The position numbers and the translations under genes were made by a program. Shown here piece after piece: positions 8,238 through 16,216 of a stretch of DNA of 41,652 nucleotides; positions within the stretch are counted from its first letter, which is position 1, and every line of letters starts with the position of its first letter. This DNA comes from an uncultured Erysipelotrichaceae bacterium (GTDB taxonomy: Bacteria > Bacillota_I > Bacilli_A > Erysipelotrichales > Erysipelotrichaceae): NCBI GenBank assembly GCA_902803055.1, contig CADCOR010000054.1:1-41652 (forward strand), written 5' to 3'. The notes below the pieces were generated by a model. The model made no database searches. It saw nothing but the letters and a program-made list of their open reading frames with translations, and was not told where the DNA came from.

Positions 8238-10017
8238 GAATCTTGTCCTATTAGGATTTATAAAAATGGCCATCGCTTATCTGGAAAACAGCGATGCAGA
8301 GGGATCTGACTCGGCTTTATCCAAATTCAGTCCTGCTGATCTGGAAAAACTGAAAAAAGAGCTTGATAAGGAATATGTTTCTTCTGCTGACAGCATTGGC
8401 GAGAAAGCCAATAAGCTGGTCAGTGCCGGTGAAGAAGCTTTTGATGGTATGATCAGTCAGGAGAACGGTGAAGAATCTCTTTCTGCCGAACTGGCCAGAG
8501 TGCTGGATGTTAATTTTGATGCTCTTTCTGATGATTCACTTGTTTTCAATTCTGATACAAAAAACGAGATTTCTGAAGCTGAATTAGCCGATGATTTTGC
8601 CGATATCGTCGAACCTGTCGAAGAGAGCAAAGCTGAACTGCTTGAGTTAGGCAATTCCGAAATCACGAAAGAAGATGAAGAAGACATTGCCGAGTTCAGT
8701 GAAACAGAGACATCCAAAGATGAAACAGAGACATCCAAAGATGAAACTGAACTCTTAGATGAAAGAAAAGTAACTCCTGATATAAAAGAAACTCCTGTAA
8801 AACAAGAAACTGTTTCCGAAGATAAAAAGGAAGAAAAAACTGAGAAGCCAGTTAAGGGTGATGAACATTATATTGGCTTATATCGCATAGATGATGCGGA
8901 TTATGAGGCTAAAATCGAACAAGAAAAAGCTGCCGCCAAAAATACACCTGTTATGAGACACTTCCATCCTATTACCAAAAGAGAAATGAATTATAAGAAC
9001 GAAAAACCGTCATACCTTGGTTTATACAGACCTGAAAATGCTGAACATGAGAATACGAATTCTCATTCAGAAGAAGAAAAATATTTAGGTCTCTATCACC
9101 AGCATAGAGAAAGTGAAGTAAAGAGATCGGATTCAGCTGAAAAACCGCTTGGTCTTTATAATCCTGATAAGCAAATTCAGAAGGAAGAAGAAAAACCTGA
9201 ACCTGCACCTGAAAAAATACAGCCGGCTGAAGAACCGGAAACCGTTTTTGAAATGAGCAAGGAAGATGATGAATTGTTCAAACAGATTGCGGAAAATGTC
9301 TTAAAGACCAGTGAAGATCAGTATACGGAAGCCACACAGCAGGAAGATGTACATGACGTGCTTGATTCGATTTTCAATGAAGTTATTGATAACGAAGAAG
9401 AAAAGAAAAATGATCAGGATGGCACAGCGCCAATCGATCGCAATGATATTCTCAAACTGATCAAAGAGATTCAGAAAAGTGATGAGGCTTATTACAGCCA
9501 CATCAAGAATGAACCGCTGGTCATCAGCCACGAGGAAGAAAAACCGGCAGATCCGCCTGTCAAGGAAGAAGATGTTTATGTCAGCGACCTGATCAGCGAA
9601 CTTCACAGCAAGATGATTGAAGAAGATCAGAAGAAGACGGAAGAAGAAGAGGAATTCAAACGGATATTTGATAAGATCCATGATAATTATCCATATCTGT
9701 CCACTTCTTTTATCAAATCTGTCTATAATATGAAGAAGTCGATCAGCAATGATTATCCGCTTGATATTGAAGTTATCATTCTGCATCGTCTGGTCTTCAG
9801 CAATGTAGAGAATCTGCGGCAGTTTGTTGAAATTGCCTTGAATCACGGTTATATGATAAATGCTGATGAAAATAAACTGATCGTTGATGTGTTTAAACAG
9901 TACGTCAACAGTGATGGCAAGATCGTTTCGACGATCTATGAAGTCGCCAATCAGGGCGCATTGCTCAATGGCGAATATGAAGGCTATAAAGTTTTAAAAG
10001 TTAAAAGCTTAGATTAA
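8227..10017 (+). CDS. Large acidic protein with four LGLY motifs; unknown function
   Basis: I do not recognise this 596-residue protein. It starts at GTG 8227 with AGGAGG at 8217-8222. Residues about 1-60 are helical. Residues about 60-470 are very Glu/Asp/Lys-rich and look disordered, with a perfect tandem ETSKDET duplication near residue 160. They hold four short motifs of the form (Y/P)(I/L)GLY(R/H/N), with the GLY at about 217, 265, 288 and 309. The last 120 residues (from about FKRIFDKIHDNYPYLS) look like a compact helical domain. There is no signal peptide or membrane segment. It is translationally linked to the methyltransferase upstream and sits 18 nt before another acidic protein with a membrane segment. 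A scaffold or adaptor is a guess. Confidence 0.75.
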   Translation: MKPENLVLLGFIKMAIAYLENSDAEGSDSALSKFSPADLEKLKKELDKEYVSSADSIGEKANKLVSAGEEAFDGMISQENGEESLSAELARVLDVNFDALSDDSLVFNSDTKNEISEAELADDFADIVEPVEESKAELLELGNSEITKEDEEDIAEFSETETSKDETETSKDETELLDERKVTPDIKETPVKQETVSEDKKEEKTEKPVKGDEHYIGLYRIDDADYEAKIEQEKAAAKNTPVMRHFHPITKREMNYKNEKPSYLGLYRPENAEHENTNSHSEEEKYLGLYHQHRESEVKRSDSAEKPLGLYNPDKQIQKEEEKPEPAPEKIQPAEEPETVFEMSKEDDELFKQIAENVLKTSEDQYTEATQQEDVHDVLDSIFNEVIDNEEEKKNDQDGTAPIDRNDILKLIKEIQKSDEAYYSHIKNEPLVISHEEEKPADPPVKEEDVYVSDLISELHSKMIEEDQKKTEEEEEFKRIFDKIHDNYPYLSTSFIKSVYNMKKSISNDYPLDIEVIILHRLVFSNVENLRQFVEIALNHGYMINADENKLIVDVFKQYVNSDGKIVSTIYEVANQGALLNGEYEGYKVLKVKSLD

Positions 10018-10035
10018 TAAATGTGAGGTGAATTT

Positions 10036-10722
10036 ATGAAGAGAAGAAGATTTGATGATACAGACGAGACTCTGGACATCCCTGATTTTATTGAAGATAA
10101 GACGATCACTGATTCAAGTACCAGTGTTGATATGTCTATCTTCAAAATGAGTGATGATGAACTCTACGATGATGCCGAGACTGCGGAAGACGAAGAAGAT
10201 GAAGAAGATGATGATTTCGACGATTTAAGACCGAAGAAGAAAAGAAAAGGCAATACGCCTTTAATCATCTGCCTGATCGTTATCGCTTTACTGCTGGCAG
10301 CCTGTGCCGGTTCGCTGTTCTATGCATTGAAGCAGCATCAGTCCCTGGTCAAGACCAAGACGGAATATCTGCAGCTTCAGGCCAACGAAGAAAACTACAA
10401 GCGTCAGCTGCAGGAAAAAGATGATACGATCAACAATCTGACCAAACAGATCGAAGAGCTCAAGAATGCCAACAACAAGGGTACAGGTTCACTGATCTAT
10501 GAGATCGTGGATGGCGGAATGTATTTCCGTAATGAACCGACTTCCGATGCAGATAAGACAACTTTCAACGGTGCTGAGCAGTGTCTGACCGGAGAAAAGT
10601 ACAATGTCATCGAAGTAGTTGATGATAAGGATGTTGCCGGAATCAAGTGGGCTAAGCTCGCTGACAATGTCTACTTCTGTCTGGGTACAGCTGAAGAGAC
10701 CTGGGCTAAACAGGTACAGTAA
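10036..10722 (+). CDS. Single-pass membrane protein with acidic N-terminus, coiled coil and SH3-like C-terminus; unknown function
   Basis: This 228-residue protein starts at ATG 10036 behind a GTGAGGTG ribosome-binding site. Residues 1-72 are strongly acidic (a DEEDEEDDDFDD run), followed by a basic stop-transfer patch KKKRK. One transmembrane helix follows (about 76-98, LIICLIVIALLLAACAGSLF), then a coiled coil (about 104-150). The C-terminal domain of about 75 residues resembles a bacterial SH3/SH3b fold in pattern (GMYFRNEPTSDADK, then short beta-like stretches). The topology predicts an acidic cytoplasmic tail and an external domain. It pairs with the preceding acidic protein and is closed by a hairpin. 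No family is assigned. Confidence 0.75.
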   Translation: MKRRRFDDTDETLDIPDFIEDKTITDSSTSVDMSIFKMSDDELYDDAETAEDEEDEEDDDFDDLRPKKKRKGNTPLIICLIVIALLLAACAGSLFYALKQHQSLVKTKTEYLQLQANEENYKRQLQEKDDTINNLTKQIEELKNANNKGTGSLIYEIVDGGMYFRNEPTSDADKTTFNGAEQCLTGEKYNVIEVVDDKDVAGIKWAKLADNVYFCLGTAEETWAKQVQ

Positions 10723-10727
10723 TGAAA

Positions 10728-10750
10728 AAAGCAGGTTTAAGACCTGCTTT
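10728..10750 (+). terminator. Hairpin between the membrane-protein gene and murA
   Basis: A 9-bp stem AAAGCAGGT (10728-10736) and ACCTGCTTT (10742-10750) closes a TTAAG loop. The T-tract is short (TTTATT), so it may terminate only partly. murA begins 15 nt downstream with no clear promoter of its own, so read-through is likely needed. Confidence 0.55.
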
Positions 10751-10764
10751 ATTGGATAAGAATT

Positions 10765-12009
10765 ATGGATGAAATGATCAGAATAAGAGGCGGCCATAAG
10801 CTCAATGGCGAAGTACGAGTTTCTTCGTGCAAGAACTCTGTCGTTGCCATATTGCCTTCGGTCGTGCTGGCCAGCGAGATAGTCAAACTGTATGATGTTC
10901 CGGAGATCAAGGATGTTGAGATCCTGATCAAACTGCTCAATAAGCTGAATATCTCTGTCAGTGCCAAAGATGATGAACTGACGATCGACCCTACAGATAT
11001 CCGCAATGTTGATCTGCTGGATGAAGACGTCATGAAATTGAGAGCTTCATATTACTTTATGGGGGCTCTTTTAGGCAGATTCAAACATGTCAGAATGTAT
11101 TCTCCTGGCGGCTGCAATCTCGGACCGCGGCCGATCGATCTGCATCTCAAGGGTTTTGAAGCCTTGGGTGCCAAGATCAGACAGGACGGCAATATCATCG
11201 ACATCGACGCGGAAGAACTTGAAGGCGATGATATCTATCTTGATTTTGCTTCAGTTGGCGCGACGATCAATATCATGCTGGCAGCCTGTTTTGCCAGAGG
11301 CCGTACGACGATTGAAAATGCCGCTAAGGAACCGGAGATTATTGACCTGTCATCGATGCTGAACAAGATGGGTGCTCAGATCAGAGGTGCCGGTACTTCC
11401 GAGATCACGATCAACGGTGTTTCCAGACTCAAAGGCTGTATCCACGATATAATCCCTGATCGCATAGAGGCTGGAACCTATATCATTGCTGCTGCCGCCT
11501 GCGGTCAGGATGTCACTGTTTCCAACGTCATTCCTCAGCATATTGAGGCCTTAACTTCAAAACTTGAAGAAATGGGTGTCAGACTTGAACAGGGCTCAGA
11601 CTATGTCCGCGTTTATGAATCGATTGACCTTAAAGCTGTTGATATCATTACGCAGCCATTCCCGGGTTTTGCGACCGATCTGCAGCAGCCCTTAACAGCC
11701 TTAATGACGAAAGCTTCAGGCGATTCCCATATTGAGGAAACGATCTATACGGAACGTTTTAAACATTGCAAGGAGCTCAATGCCTTAGGTGCCAATATCG
11801 AGACTAAGACGGGTGAATCTTTGATCCATGGTCCAACGCCGCTTACGGGAACAGATATCTTTGCGACTGATCTGCGCTGCGGCGCATCACTAGTTATCGC
11901 CGGTCTGATGGCACAGGGTGAGACCTGTATCCATAATGCTTATCACATCTATCGCGGCTATGATTCGATCGTTGATAAGCTTAAGGCAATCGGTGCTGAT
12001 ATTGAATAA
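10765..12009 (+). CDS. murA: UDP-N-acetylglucosamine 1-carboxyvinyltransferase (MurA)
   Basis: This 414-residue enzyme transfers enolpyruvate from PEP to UDP-GlcNAc, the first committed step of peptidoglycan synthesis. The SCKN segment near the N-terminus matches the Lys-Asn substrate pair of MurA (usually GAKNA). The catalytic Cys117 lies in [15 protein letters not shown], so the enzyme should be fosfomycin-sensitive. The [15 protein letters not shown] block carries the catalytic Asp, and [12 protein letters not shown] matches the C-terminal Arg motif. Only a weak Shine-Dalgarno (GGATAAG) precedes the ATG. In Bacillus the comparable copy sits in murAA-rho-rpmE; here rho is missing and rpmE follows directly. 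Confidence 0.95.
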   Translation: MDEMIRIRGGHKLNGEVRVSSCKNSVVAILPSVVLASEIVKLYDVPEIKDVEILIKLLNKLNISVSAKDDELTIDPTDIRNVDLLDEDVMKLRASYYFMGALLGRFKHVRMYSPGGCNLGPRPIDLHLKGFEALGAKIRQDGNIIDIDAEELEGDDIYLDFASVGATINIMLAACFARGRTTIENAAKEPEIIDLSSMLNKMGAQIRGAGTSEITINGVSRLKGCIHDIIPDRIEAGTYIIAAAACGQDVTVSNVIPQHIEALTSKLEEMGVRLEQGSDYVRVYESIDLKAVDIITQPFPGFATDLQQPLTALMTKASGDSHIEETIYTERFKHCKELNALGANIETKTGESLIHGPTPLTGTDIFATDLRCGASLVIAGLMAQGETCIHNAYHIYRGYDSIVDKLKAIGADIE

Positions 12010-12017
12010 AATTTCTG

Positions 12018-12046
12018 TTGCCTTTAAAGATCGCTTATGTTAAAAT
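12018..12046 (+). promoter_or_regulatory. Promoter upstream of rpmE
   Basis: TTGCCT at 12018-12023 and TAAAAT at 12041-12046 are separated by 17 nt, and the -10 is extended by a TGT triplet (12038-12040). Predicted transcription starts near 12053, leaving a leader of about 55 nt before the rpmE ATG at 12108. Confidence 0.7.
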
Positions 12047-12107
12047 ATACAAGCATGAAAACTTACTTTGGGTTGACATGATACTCAAGGCGGAAGGGAG
12101 AGTAAAG

Positions 12108-12317
12108 ATGAAAAAAGGTATTCATCCAGATTATTACAGAGTTACTGTTACCTGTGCAGGTTGCGGAACAACCTTCGAAACTGGTTCTACCAAAAAAGAT
12201 GGAATCAAGGTCGATACTTGCTCAAACTGTCATCCGTTCTATACGGGCAGACAGAGATTCGCAGCTTCGGCAGGCAGAATTGAAAAATTCAATAAGAAGT
12301 ATGGTCTGAACAAATAG
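12108..12317 (+). CDS. rpmE: 50S ribosomal protein L31 (zinc-binding type)
   Basis: This 69-residue L31 begins [16 protein letters not shown]. Cysteines 16 and 19 plus 38 and 41 make two CxxC pairs, so it is the zinc-containing form. The block [26 protein letters not shown] is the family signature. An upstream in-frame extension is possible but is rejected: GGAAGGGAG lies 7 nt before this ATG and L31 proteins start here. It has its own promoter and terminator, and the terminator stem overlaps its stop codon. Confidence 0.96.
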   Translation: MKKGIHPDYYRVTVTCAGCGTTFETGSTKKDGIKVDTCSNCHPFYTGRQRFAASAGRIEKFNKKYGLNK

Positions 12318-12340
12318 AGGATTATTCCTCTATTTTTTTC
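12312..12340 (+). terminator. Rho-independent terminator of rpmE
   Basis: A 10-bp perfect stem (AAATAGAGGA at 12312-12321, TCCTCTATTT at 12326-12335) with a TTAT loop runs into a seven-T tract. The stem begins inside the last codons of rpmE. Confidence 0.92.
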
Positions 12341-12370
12341 GTTATAATTAAGTAGTTGAGGTGATTAGAA

Positions 12371-12967
12371 ATGTATCAGAGTTATCGTGATGGCTGGATC
12401 GAAACGATCAGCGGCTGTATGTTTGCGGGAAAGACTGAAGAGCTTATCCGCCGCATCAAAGTTCTGGAGTTTGCCAAGAAAGAGATCATGGTCTTCAAAC
12501 CGAAGATCGATAATCGCTATTCCAATACCAGAGTTGTATCGCATGCCGGTTCTTCGGTAGAATCTTTTGTCGTCTCTGATGCGATTGAAATACTTGAAAT
12601 GGTAAAACCGACAACCCAGGTCGTTGCGATCGATGAAGCTCAGTTTTTTGACGATAATATCTGTGCTGTGTGCAATGAATTAGCTGACAGAGGGATCCGC
12701 GTTATGGCGGCTGGTCTTGATACCAATTTCAAAGGCGAGCCATTCGGACCGATGCCTTTGCTGATCACAGAAGCTGAGTTTGTTACGAAACTGGCAGCTG
12801 TCTGCAATAAATGCGGTGCCCCTGCAACGAGAACGCAGCGTATCATCAACGGCAAGCCGGCTTCTTATAATGATCCGATCATTCTGGTCGGTGCCTCAGA
12901 GAGTTATGAAGCCAGATGCCGTCACTGTCATGAAGTACCTGATAAACCTCAGGTAAAGTTAGGATAA
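12371..12967 (+). CDS. tdk: Thymidine kinase (type II)
   Basis: This 198-residue TK1-like kinase phosphorylates thymidine for nucleotide salvage. The P-loop GCMFAGKT is at residues 15-22, the Walker B/DEAQ-type segment is [10 protein letters not shown], and the lasso domain contains the zinc cysteines CNKC and CRHC. GAGGTGAT is a good ribosome-binding site. A TATAAT at 12343-12348 just after the rpmE terminator may serve as its promoter, though no good -35 is seen. tdk-prfA-prmC is a conserved Bacillota order, with 6 nt between tdk and prfA. Confidence 0.95.
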   Translation: MYQSYRDGWIETISGCMFAGKTEELIRRIKVLEFAKKEIMVFKPKIDNRYSNTRVVSHAGSSVESFVVSDAIEILEMVKPTTQVVAIDEAQFFDDNICAVCNELADRGIRVMAAGLDTNFKGEPFGPMPLLITEAEFVTKLAAVCNKCGAPATRTQRIINGKPASYNDPIILVGASESYEARCRHCHEVPDKPQVKLG

Positions 12968-12973
12968 GCAACT

Positions 12974-14050
12974 ATGGATGCCAAGATAATAAAACTGCAG
13001 GAAATCGAAAAACGCTATAACGAGATTACTGATCTTTTAATGCAGGATGAAGTCGTTTCCGATGTTAAGAAATATACAAAACTTTCCAAAGAACAGGCTA
13101 AGCTGAAAGCTTCTTATGATGCCTATCAGAATTACAAGAAGTACACTCAAATCGTCGAAGATGGCGAAGAGATGCTTAAGGATGATGATCCGGAGATCAA
13201 GGAAATGGCTGAGCTGGAGATTTCTGAAGCAAAGGAAAAACTGGAAGCTCTCGATAAACACATCGAAGAATTGCTTTTGCCAAGAGATCCGGAAGACAGC
13301 TATGACTGTCTGGTGGAGATCAGAGGTGCGGCCGGCGGTGATGAAGGCAACATCTTTGCGGGTGACTTGTTCAGAATGTATTCCTACTATGCCGATTCTT
13401 TAGGCTATAAGGTAGAAGTGATGGAATCTTCAGAAGGTGAAGCCGGCGGCTTTGCCCTGATTTCTTTCGCGGTCAAAGGACTTGATGCCTACCGTCATTT
13501 CAAATTTGAGTCCGGTGCCCATCGTGTTCAGCGTGTCCCGAAGACCGAAACACAGGGACGTGTGCACACCTCTACTGCCACAGTGATCGTCTTCCCGGAT
13601 GTTGAAGATGAAGATATTGAAATTCCTGATTCAGATCTTGAAATCGAGACGCATCGTGCTTCCGGTGCCGGTGGTCAGCATATCAACAAGACTGACTCAG
13701 CGGTCAGAATCGTTCATAAACCTACCGGTATTACCGTAAACTGTCAGGATGGCCGTAACCAGATCGCCAATAAGGAAACAGCTTTGAGAATCATCAGAGC
13801 ACGTGTCTATGAACACTATAAAGCTGAAAAAGAAGCGGCCGAAGGTGCGATCAGACGTTCCAAGATCGGTACAGGTGACCGTTCCGAAAAGATCCGTACT
13901 TATAACTATCCGCAGAACCGTGTATCAGATCATCGCATCGGTCTGACTATCAATCAGCTAGACCGCATCATGGAAGGCAAGCTTGATGATATTGTCAACG
14001 CCTTGCTGGCAAACGATGATAAAGAAAAACTGTTAAATGAGCACTTATAA
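12974..14050 (+). CDS. prfA: Peptide chain release factor 1
   Basis: This 358-residue RF1 recognises UAA and UAG. The codon-reading tripeptide is P-K-T at 189-191 (RVPKTETQGRVHTS), in the PxT form of RF1 and not the SPF of RF2. The peptidyl-tRNA hydrolysis motif GGQ is at 233-235 in SGAGGQHINKTDSAVRI. Length is standard and no frameshift is present. It overlaps prmC, which encodes the enzyme that methylates its GGQ glutamine, by 14 nt. Confidence 0.97.
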   Translation: MDAKIIKLQEIEKRYNEITDLLMQDEVVSDVKKYTKLSKEQAKLKASYDAYQNYKKYTQIVEDGEEMLKDDDPEIKEMAELEISEAKEKLEALDKHIEELLLPRDPEDSYDCLVEIRGAAGGDEGNIFAGDLFRMYSYYADSLGYKVEVMESSEGEAGGFALISFAVKGLDAYRHFKFESGAHRVQRVPKTETQGRVHTSTATVIVFPDVEDEDIEIPDSDLEIETHRASGAGGQHINKTDSAVRIVHKPTGITVNCQDGRNQIANKETALRIIRARVYEHYKAEKEAAEGAIRRSKIGTGDRSEKIRTYNYPQNRVSDHRIGLTINQLDRIMEGKLDDIVNALLANDDKEKLLNEHL

Positions 14051-14885
14051 TCAGCTTATTCATGAATATCGCTTGAAATTCAAAGAAAAAGGTCTTCCAC
14101 CGGAACTGGTGAAGGCTTTTATTTTTGAACTGTGCAATGAGTTTGGGATCAATCTTTATCTTGAGATCGATAATCAAGTAGATAAAGAATTGTATGAAAA
14201 GTTTGAAAAGGGGATCATCAGACTGCTTGACGGGGAGCCTTTAAATTATGTTTTGGGCTATTCTTATTTTTATGGCTATCGCTTTATCGTCAATCCTGAT
14301 GTTCTGATTCCGCGTCCTGAAACCGAGGAACTGGTCAGTCTGATCTTATCGCAGTATGATGAGTACTTCAAAGGTGAAAAGATTAAGGTCTGTGATATCG
14401 GAACCGGTTCGGGGGCGATCGCTATAGCGTTGAAAAAAGAAGAAGATAATCTTGATGTCTATGCTTCAGATATATCAGCTGTAGCCTTGAATGTCGCAAA
14501 GGCAAATGCCAGCAATAATCAATGCGAAATTACTTTCCTTGAGGGTTCGATGCTGGAACCATATATTGAAAAAGGACTCAAGTTTGATATTCTCGTCTCT
14601 AATCCGCCTTATATCCGTTCCGTAGAAAAGGTTGAAGCCTCGGTTTATGATTATGAGCCGCATGTTGCTTTATTTGGCGGTGAAGATGGCCTTAAGTTCT
14701 ATCGCGAGATATTCGAAAACGCAGCAAAGATTCTGAATGATAAAGCCCTGGCTTTTTTTGAGATGGGCTATGACCAGAAAGAAAACCTTTCGAAACTGGC
14801 CAGAGAGTATTTTGATGATGTTGATATCCGAGTCTATAAGGATATCAACGGCAAGGACAGAATGCTGATGCTGAAATTTTTCTGA
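14037..14885 (+). CDS. prmC: Release factor glutamine methyltransferase PrmC
   Basis: This 282-residue enzyme methylates the GGQ glutamine of release factors, including the product of the overlapping upstream gene. SAM motif I is CDIGTGSGAIAIAL, and the catalytic NPPY (N189 onward) lies in ILVSNPPYIRS. The EPHVALFGGEDGL block is typical of PrmC. The ATG is at the overlap with prfA. A strong terminator follows at 14967. Confidence 0.95.
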   Translation: MSTYNQLIHEYRLKFKEKGLPPELVKAFIFELCNEFGINLYLEIDNQVDKELYEKFEKGIIRLLDGEPLNYVLGYSYFYGYRFIVNPDVLIPRPETEELVSLILSQYDEYFKGEKIKVCDIGTGSGAIAIALKKEEDNLDVYASDISAVALNVAKANASNNQCEITFLEGSMLEPYIEKGLKFDILVSNPPYIRSVEKVEASVYDYEPHVALFGGEDGLKFYREIFENAAKILNDKALAFFEMGYDQKENLSKLAREYFDDVDIRVYKDINGKDRMLMLKFF

Positions 14886-14966
14886 CTTTCACAATTATTT
14901 CACAAAGTAATGATATAAATATATTGTAATAATTTTTTCATTAAACAATCTTCCAATAATAAGTAG

Positions 14967-15004
14967 ATAGAGTAAGCTCCCAAAAGGAGCTTGCTCTATT
15001 TTTT
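14967..15004 (+). terminator. Strong terminator after prmC
   Basis: A 14-bp stem with one G-T wobble (14967-14980 with 14986-14999) around a CAAAA loop runs into six Ts. It separates the plus-strand prmC operon from the converging minus-strand genes and overlaps the stop of the minus-strand gene. The preceding 80 nt (14886-14966) are AT-rich and hold no open reading frame that I can support. Confidence 0.9.
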
Positions 15005-15676
15005 ACTGCTGTTTCGATCGTGGATATTTTTATATAGCAGCATGCCTAACAGTGAAAGGGCTGCGGCTATCAGCAGGAAAGAAATAGCCTTTATGTATTG
15101 CTGATCACCCAGACTGCTGCCAGCCAGGGTAGAAGTGATGATGCTTGGTATCCTGCCTAATGTCGTAATCAGCATCAGTTTTCTGATATCGATATCAGTC
15201 AGTCCGCCGTAGTAACATAACAGATCTTTTGGCGTACCCGGCATGATAAAGGCCATCGCAAACAGGATAACTCCATTTTCATCAGAATTGAGGAACTTCA
15301 GATCTTCGATCTTCTTTTTTTCAAAAAACAGTTCGACGATCTTCCTTCCGAATTTCCTGACGATCAGCAGTACGATAATGCTGCCGATGCTTTCGGCCAG
15401 CAGGCAAAGGATCGTGCCTTTAACAGAATCAAAGGCATAGCCGGCAACGATCTCCATCGGTTCACCGGGAATCAAGGGGATCATTATCTGCAAGATTGTG
15501 ATCAGTACATAGATCAAAGGGGCATAGATGCCAAAGGATTCGATCCATGTTCTGAAAACTTCGGGCTGTTTTATCAGCAAGACGATCTTATAGCCGATAT
15601 AAAAAGAAAAGCCTGCAATTATAATCAGGATCGCGGCTATCAGAATTTTGAGTCTGTTTTTATCTTTATTATTCAT
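14996..15676 (-). CDS. TVP38/TMEM64 (VTT domain, DedA-like) membrane protein
   Basis: This 226-residue integral membrane protein has about six hydrophobic segments. The VTT/SNARE-associated signatures are present: the re-entrant loop segment IPGEPMEIVAGYAFDSVKG and the second loop FIMPGTPKDLLCYYGGLT. Family members are implicated in lipid scrambling or transport, and the substrate of this one is unknown. The start ATG overlaps the stop of the upstream GNAT gene (ATGA), so the two form one minus-strand unit. Confidence 0.88.
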   Translation of the reverse strand: MNNKDKNRLKILIAAILIIIAGFSFYIGYKIVLLIKQPEVFRTWIESFGIYAPLIYVLITILQIMIPLIPGEPMEIVAGYAFDSVKGTILCLLAESIGSIIVLLIVRKFGRKIVELFFEKKKIEDLKFLNSDENGVILFAMAFIMPGTPKDLLCYYGGLTDIDIRKLMLITTLGRIPSIITSTLAGSSLGDQQYIKAISFLLIAAALSLLGMLLYKNIHDRNSSKK

Positions 15677-16167
15677 CTGAGTCTGTATTCCATAATATAG
15701 TCATCCATCACAAAACCTCCGCCGATATCCGTAACTATGGCATCGATCACTTTAAAACCGAGATGCAGGTACATTTCATATGAAGGGGTATTGTGCTTAT
15801 TGACAGTCAGATATATGCGCTTTAAATTTCTTTCTTTGGCATAATCCAGGCAATCATCAAACAGAATGCGGCCATAACCCTTGCCGCGTTCAGTGCTTGT
15901 CACATACAGCTTGGAAAGAAACAGCGAACCATCATTTTCTTCGATATATTCGCTGAAACCGATGTAATTGCCATCATCATCACAAAGGATCGTAAAAATG
16001 GCACCATCACTCATCAGCTGGCAGATGCTTTTTTCGCTCAGGAACTTTTCAGCCATGTAAGTTGCTGATGCGGCACCATTGATCCTGGTGTAATATTCGA
16101 TGAAAATGGCTGAGGCAAAAGCTGAGAGTTCACCGCTTTCTTCCGGTCTGGCTCTGTGCAGTTTCAT
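15673..16167 (-). CDS. GNAT-family N-acetyltransferase
   Basis: This 164-residue GNAT has the acetyl-CoA pyrophosphate-binding loop TERGKGYGRILFDDCLDYA (motif A) followed by LTVNKHNTPSYEMYLHLGFKV (motif B). The substrate cannot be read from sequence. The start at 16167 has no Shine-Dalgarno; a -10 hexamer TAAAAT lies 6 nt before the ATG, so the mRNA is predicted to be leaderless. It is divergent from ychF and co-translated with the TVP38-like gene. Confidence 0.88.
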   Translation of the reverse strand: MKLHRARPEESGELSAFASAIFIEYYTRINGAASATYMAEKFLSEKSICQLMSDGAIFTILCDDDGNYIGFSEYIEENDGSLFLSKLYVTSTERGKGYGRILFDDCLDYAKERNLKRIYLTVNKHNTPSYEMYLHLGFKVIDAIVTDIGGGFVMDDYIMEYRLR

Positions 16168-16173
16168 AGCTAT

Positions 16174-16179
16174 ATTTTA
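16174..16179 (-). promoter_or_regulatory. -10 element for a leaderless transcript of the 16167 GNAT gene
   Basis: On the minus strand TAAAAT is followed by ATAGCT and then the ATG, placing the predicted +1 on the A of the start codon. No Shine-Dalgarno is present and the -35 is unclear. Confidence 0.5.
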
Positions 16180-16197
16180 GCATTTAATAGTGCTAAA
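16176..16197. repeat. Inverted repeat in the divergent ychF/GNAT promoter region
   Basis: TTTAGCA (16176-16182) and TGCTAAA (16191-16197) form a perfect 7-bp inverted repeat with an 8-nt spacer. It overlaps the GNAT -10 and lies just before the ychF ribosome-binding site, so it could be an operator for a dimeric regulator. No regulator is identified. Confidence 0.45.
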
Positions 16198-16216
16198 CTA
16201 TTATCGAGGTGAGAGT

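Noticed and set aside
8700-8755. ETSKDET tandem duplication as an assembly error
   Set aside because: It is in frame inside a low-complexity region where such slippage duplications are common. There is no evidence of an error.
9301-9846. Minus-strand open frame of 181 codons, Phe/Ile-rich
   Set aside because: Antisense to the Glu/Lys-rich protein at 8227-10017. GAA/GAT-rich coding reads as Phe/Ile-rich on the opposite strand, so it is a composition artefact.
12047-12107. Structured L31 autoregulatory leader before rpmE
   Set aside because: The roughly 55-nt leader shows no convincing stable hairpin by eye. It is only a possible site.
12018-12107. N-terminal extension of L31 by 30 residues
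   Set aside because: The segment contains the promoter, lacks L31 similarity and has no RBS, whereas the downstream ATG has a strong one.
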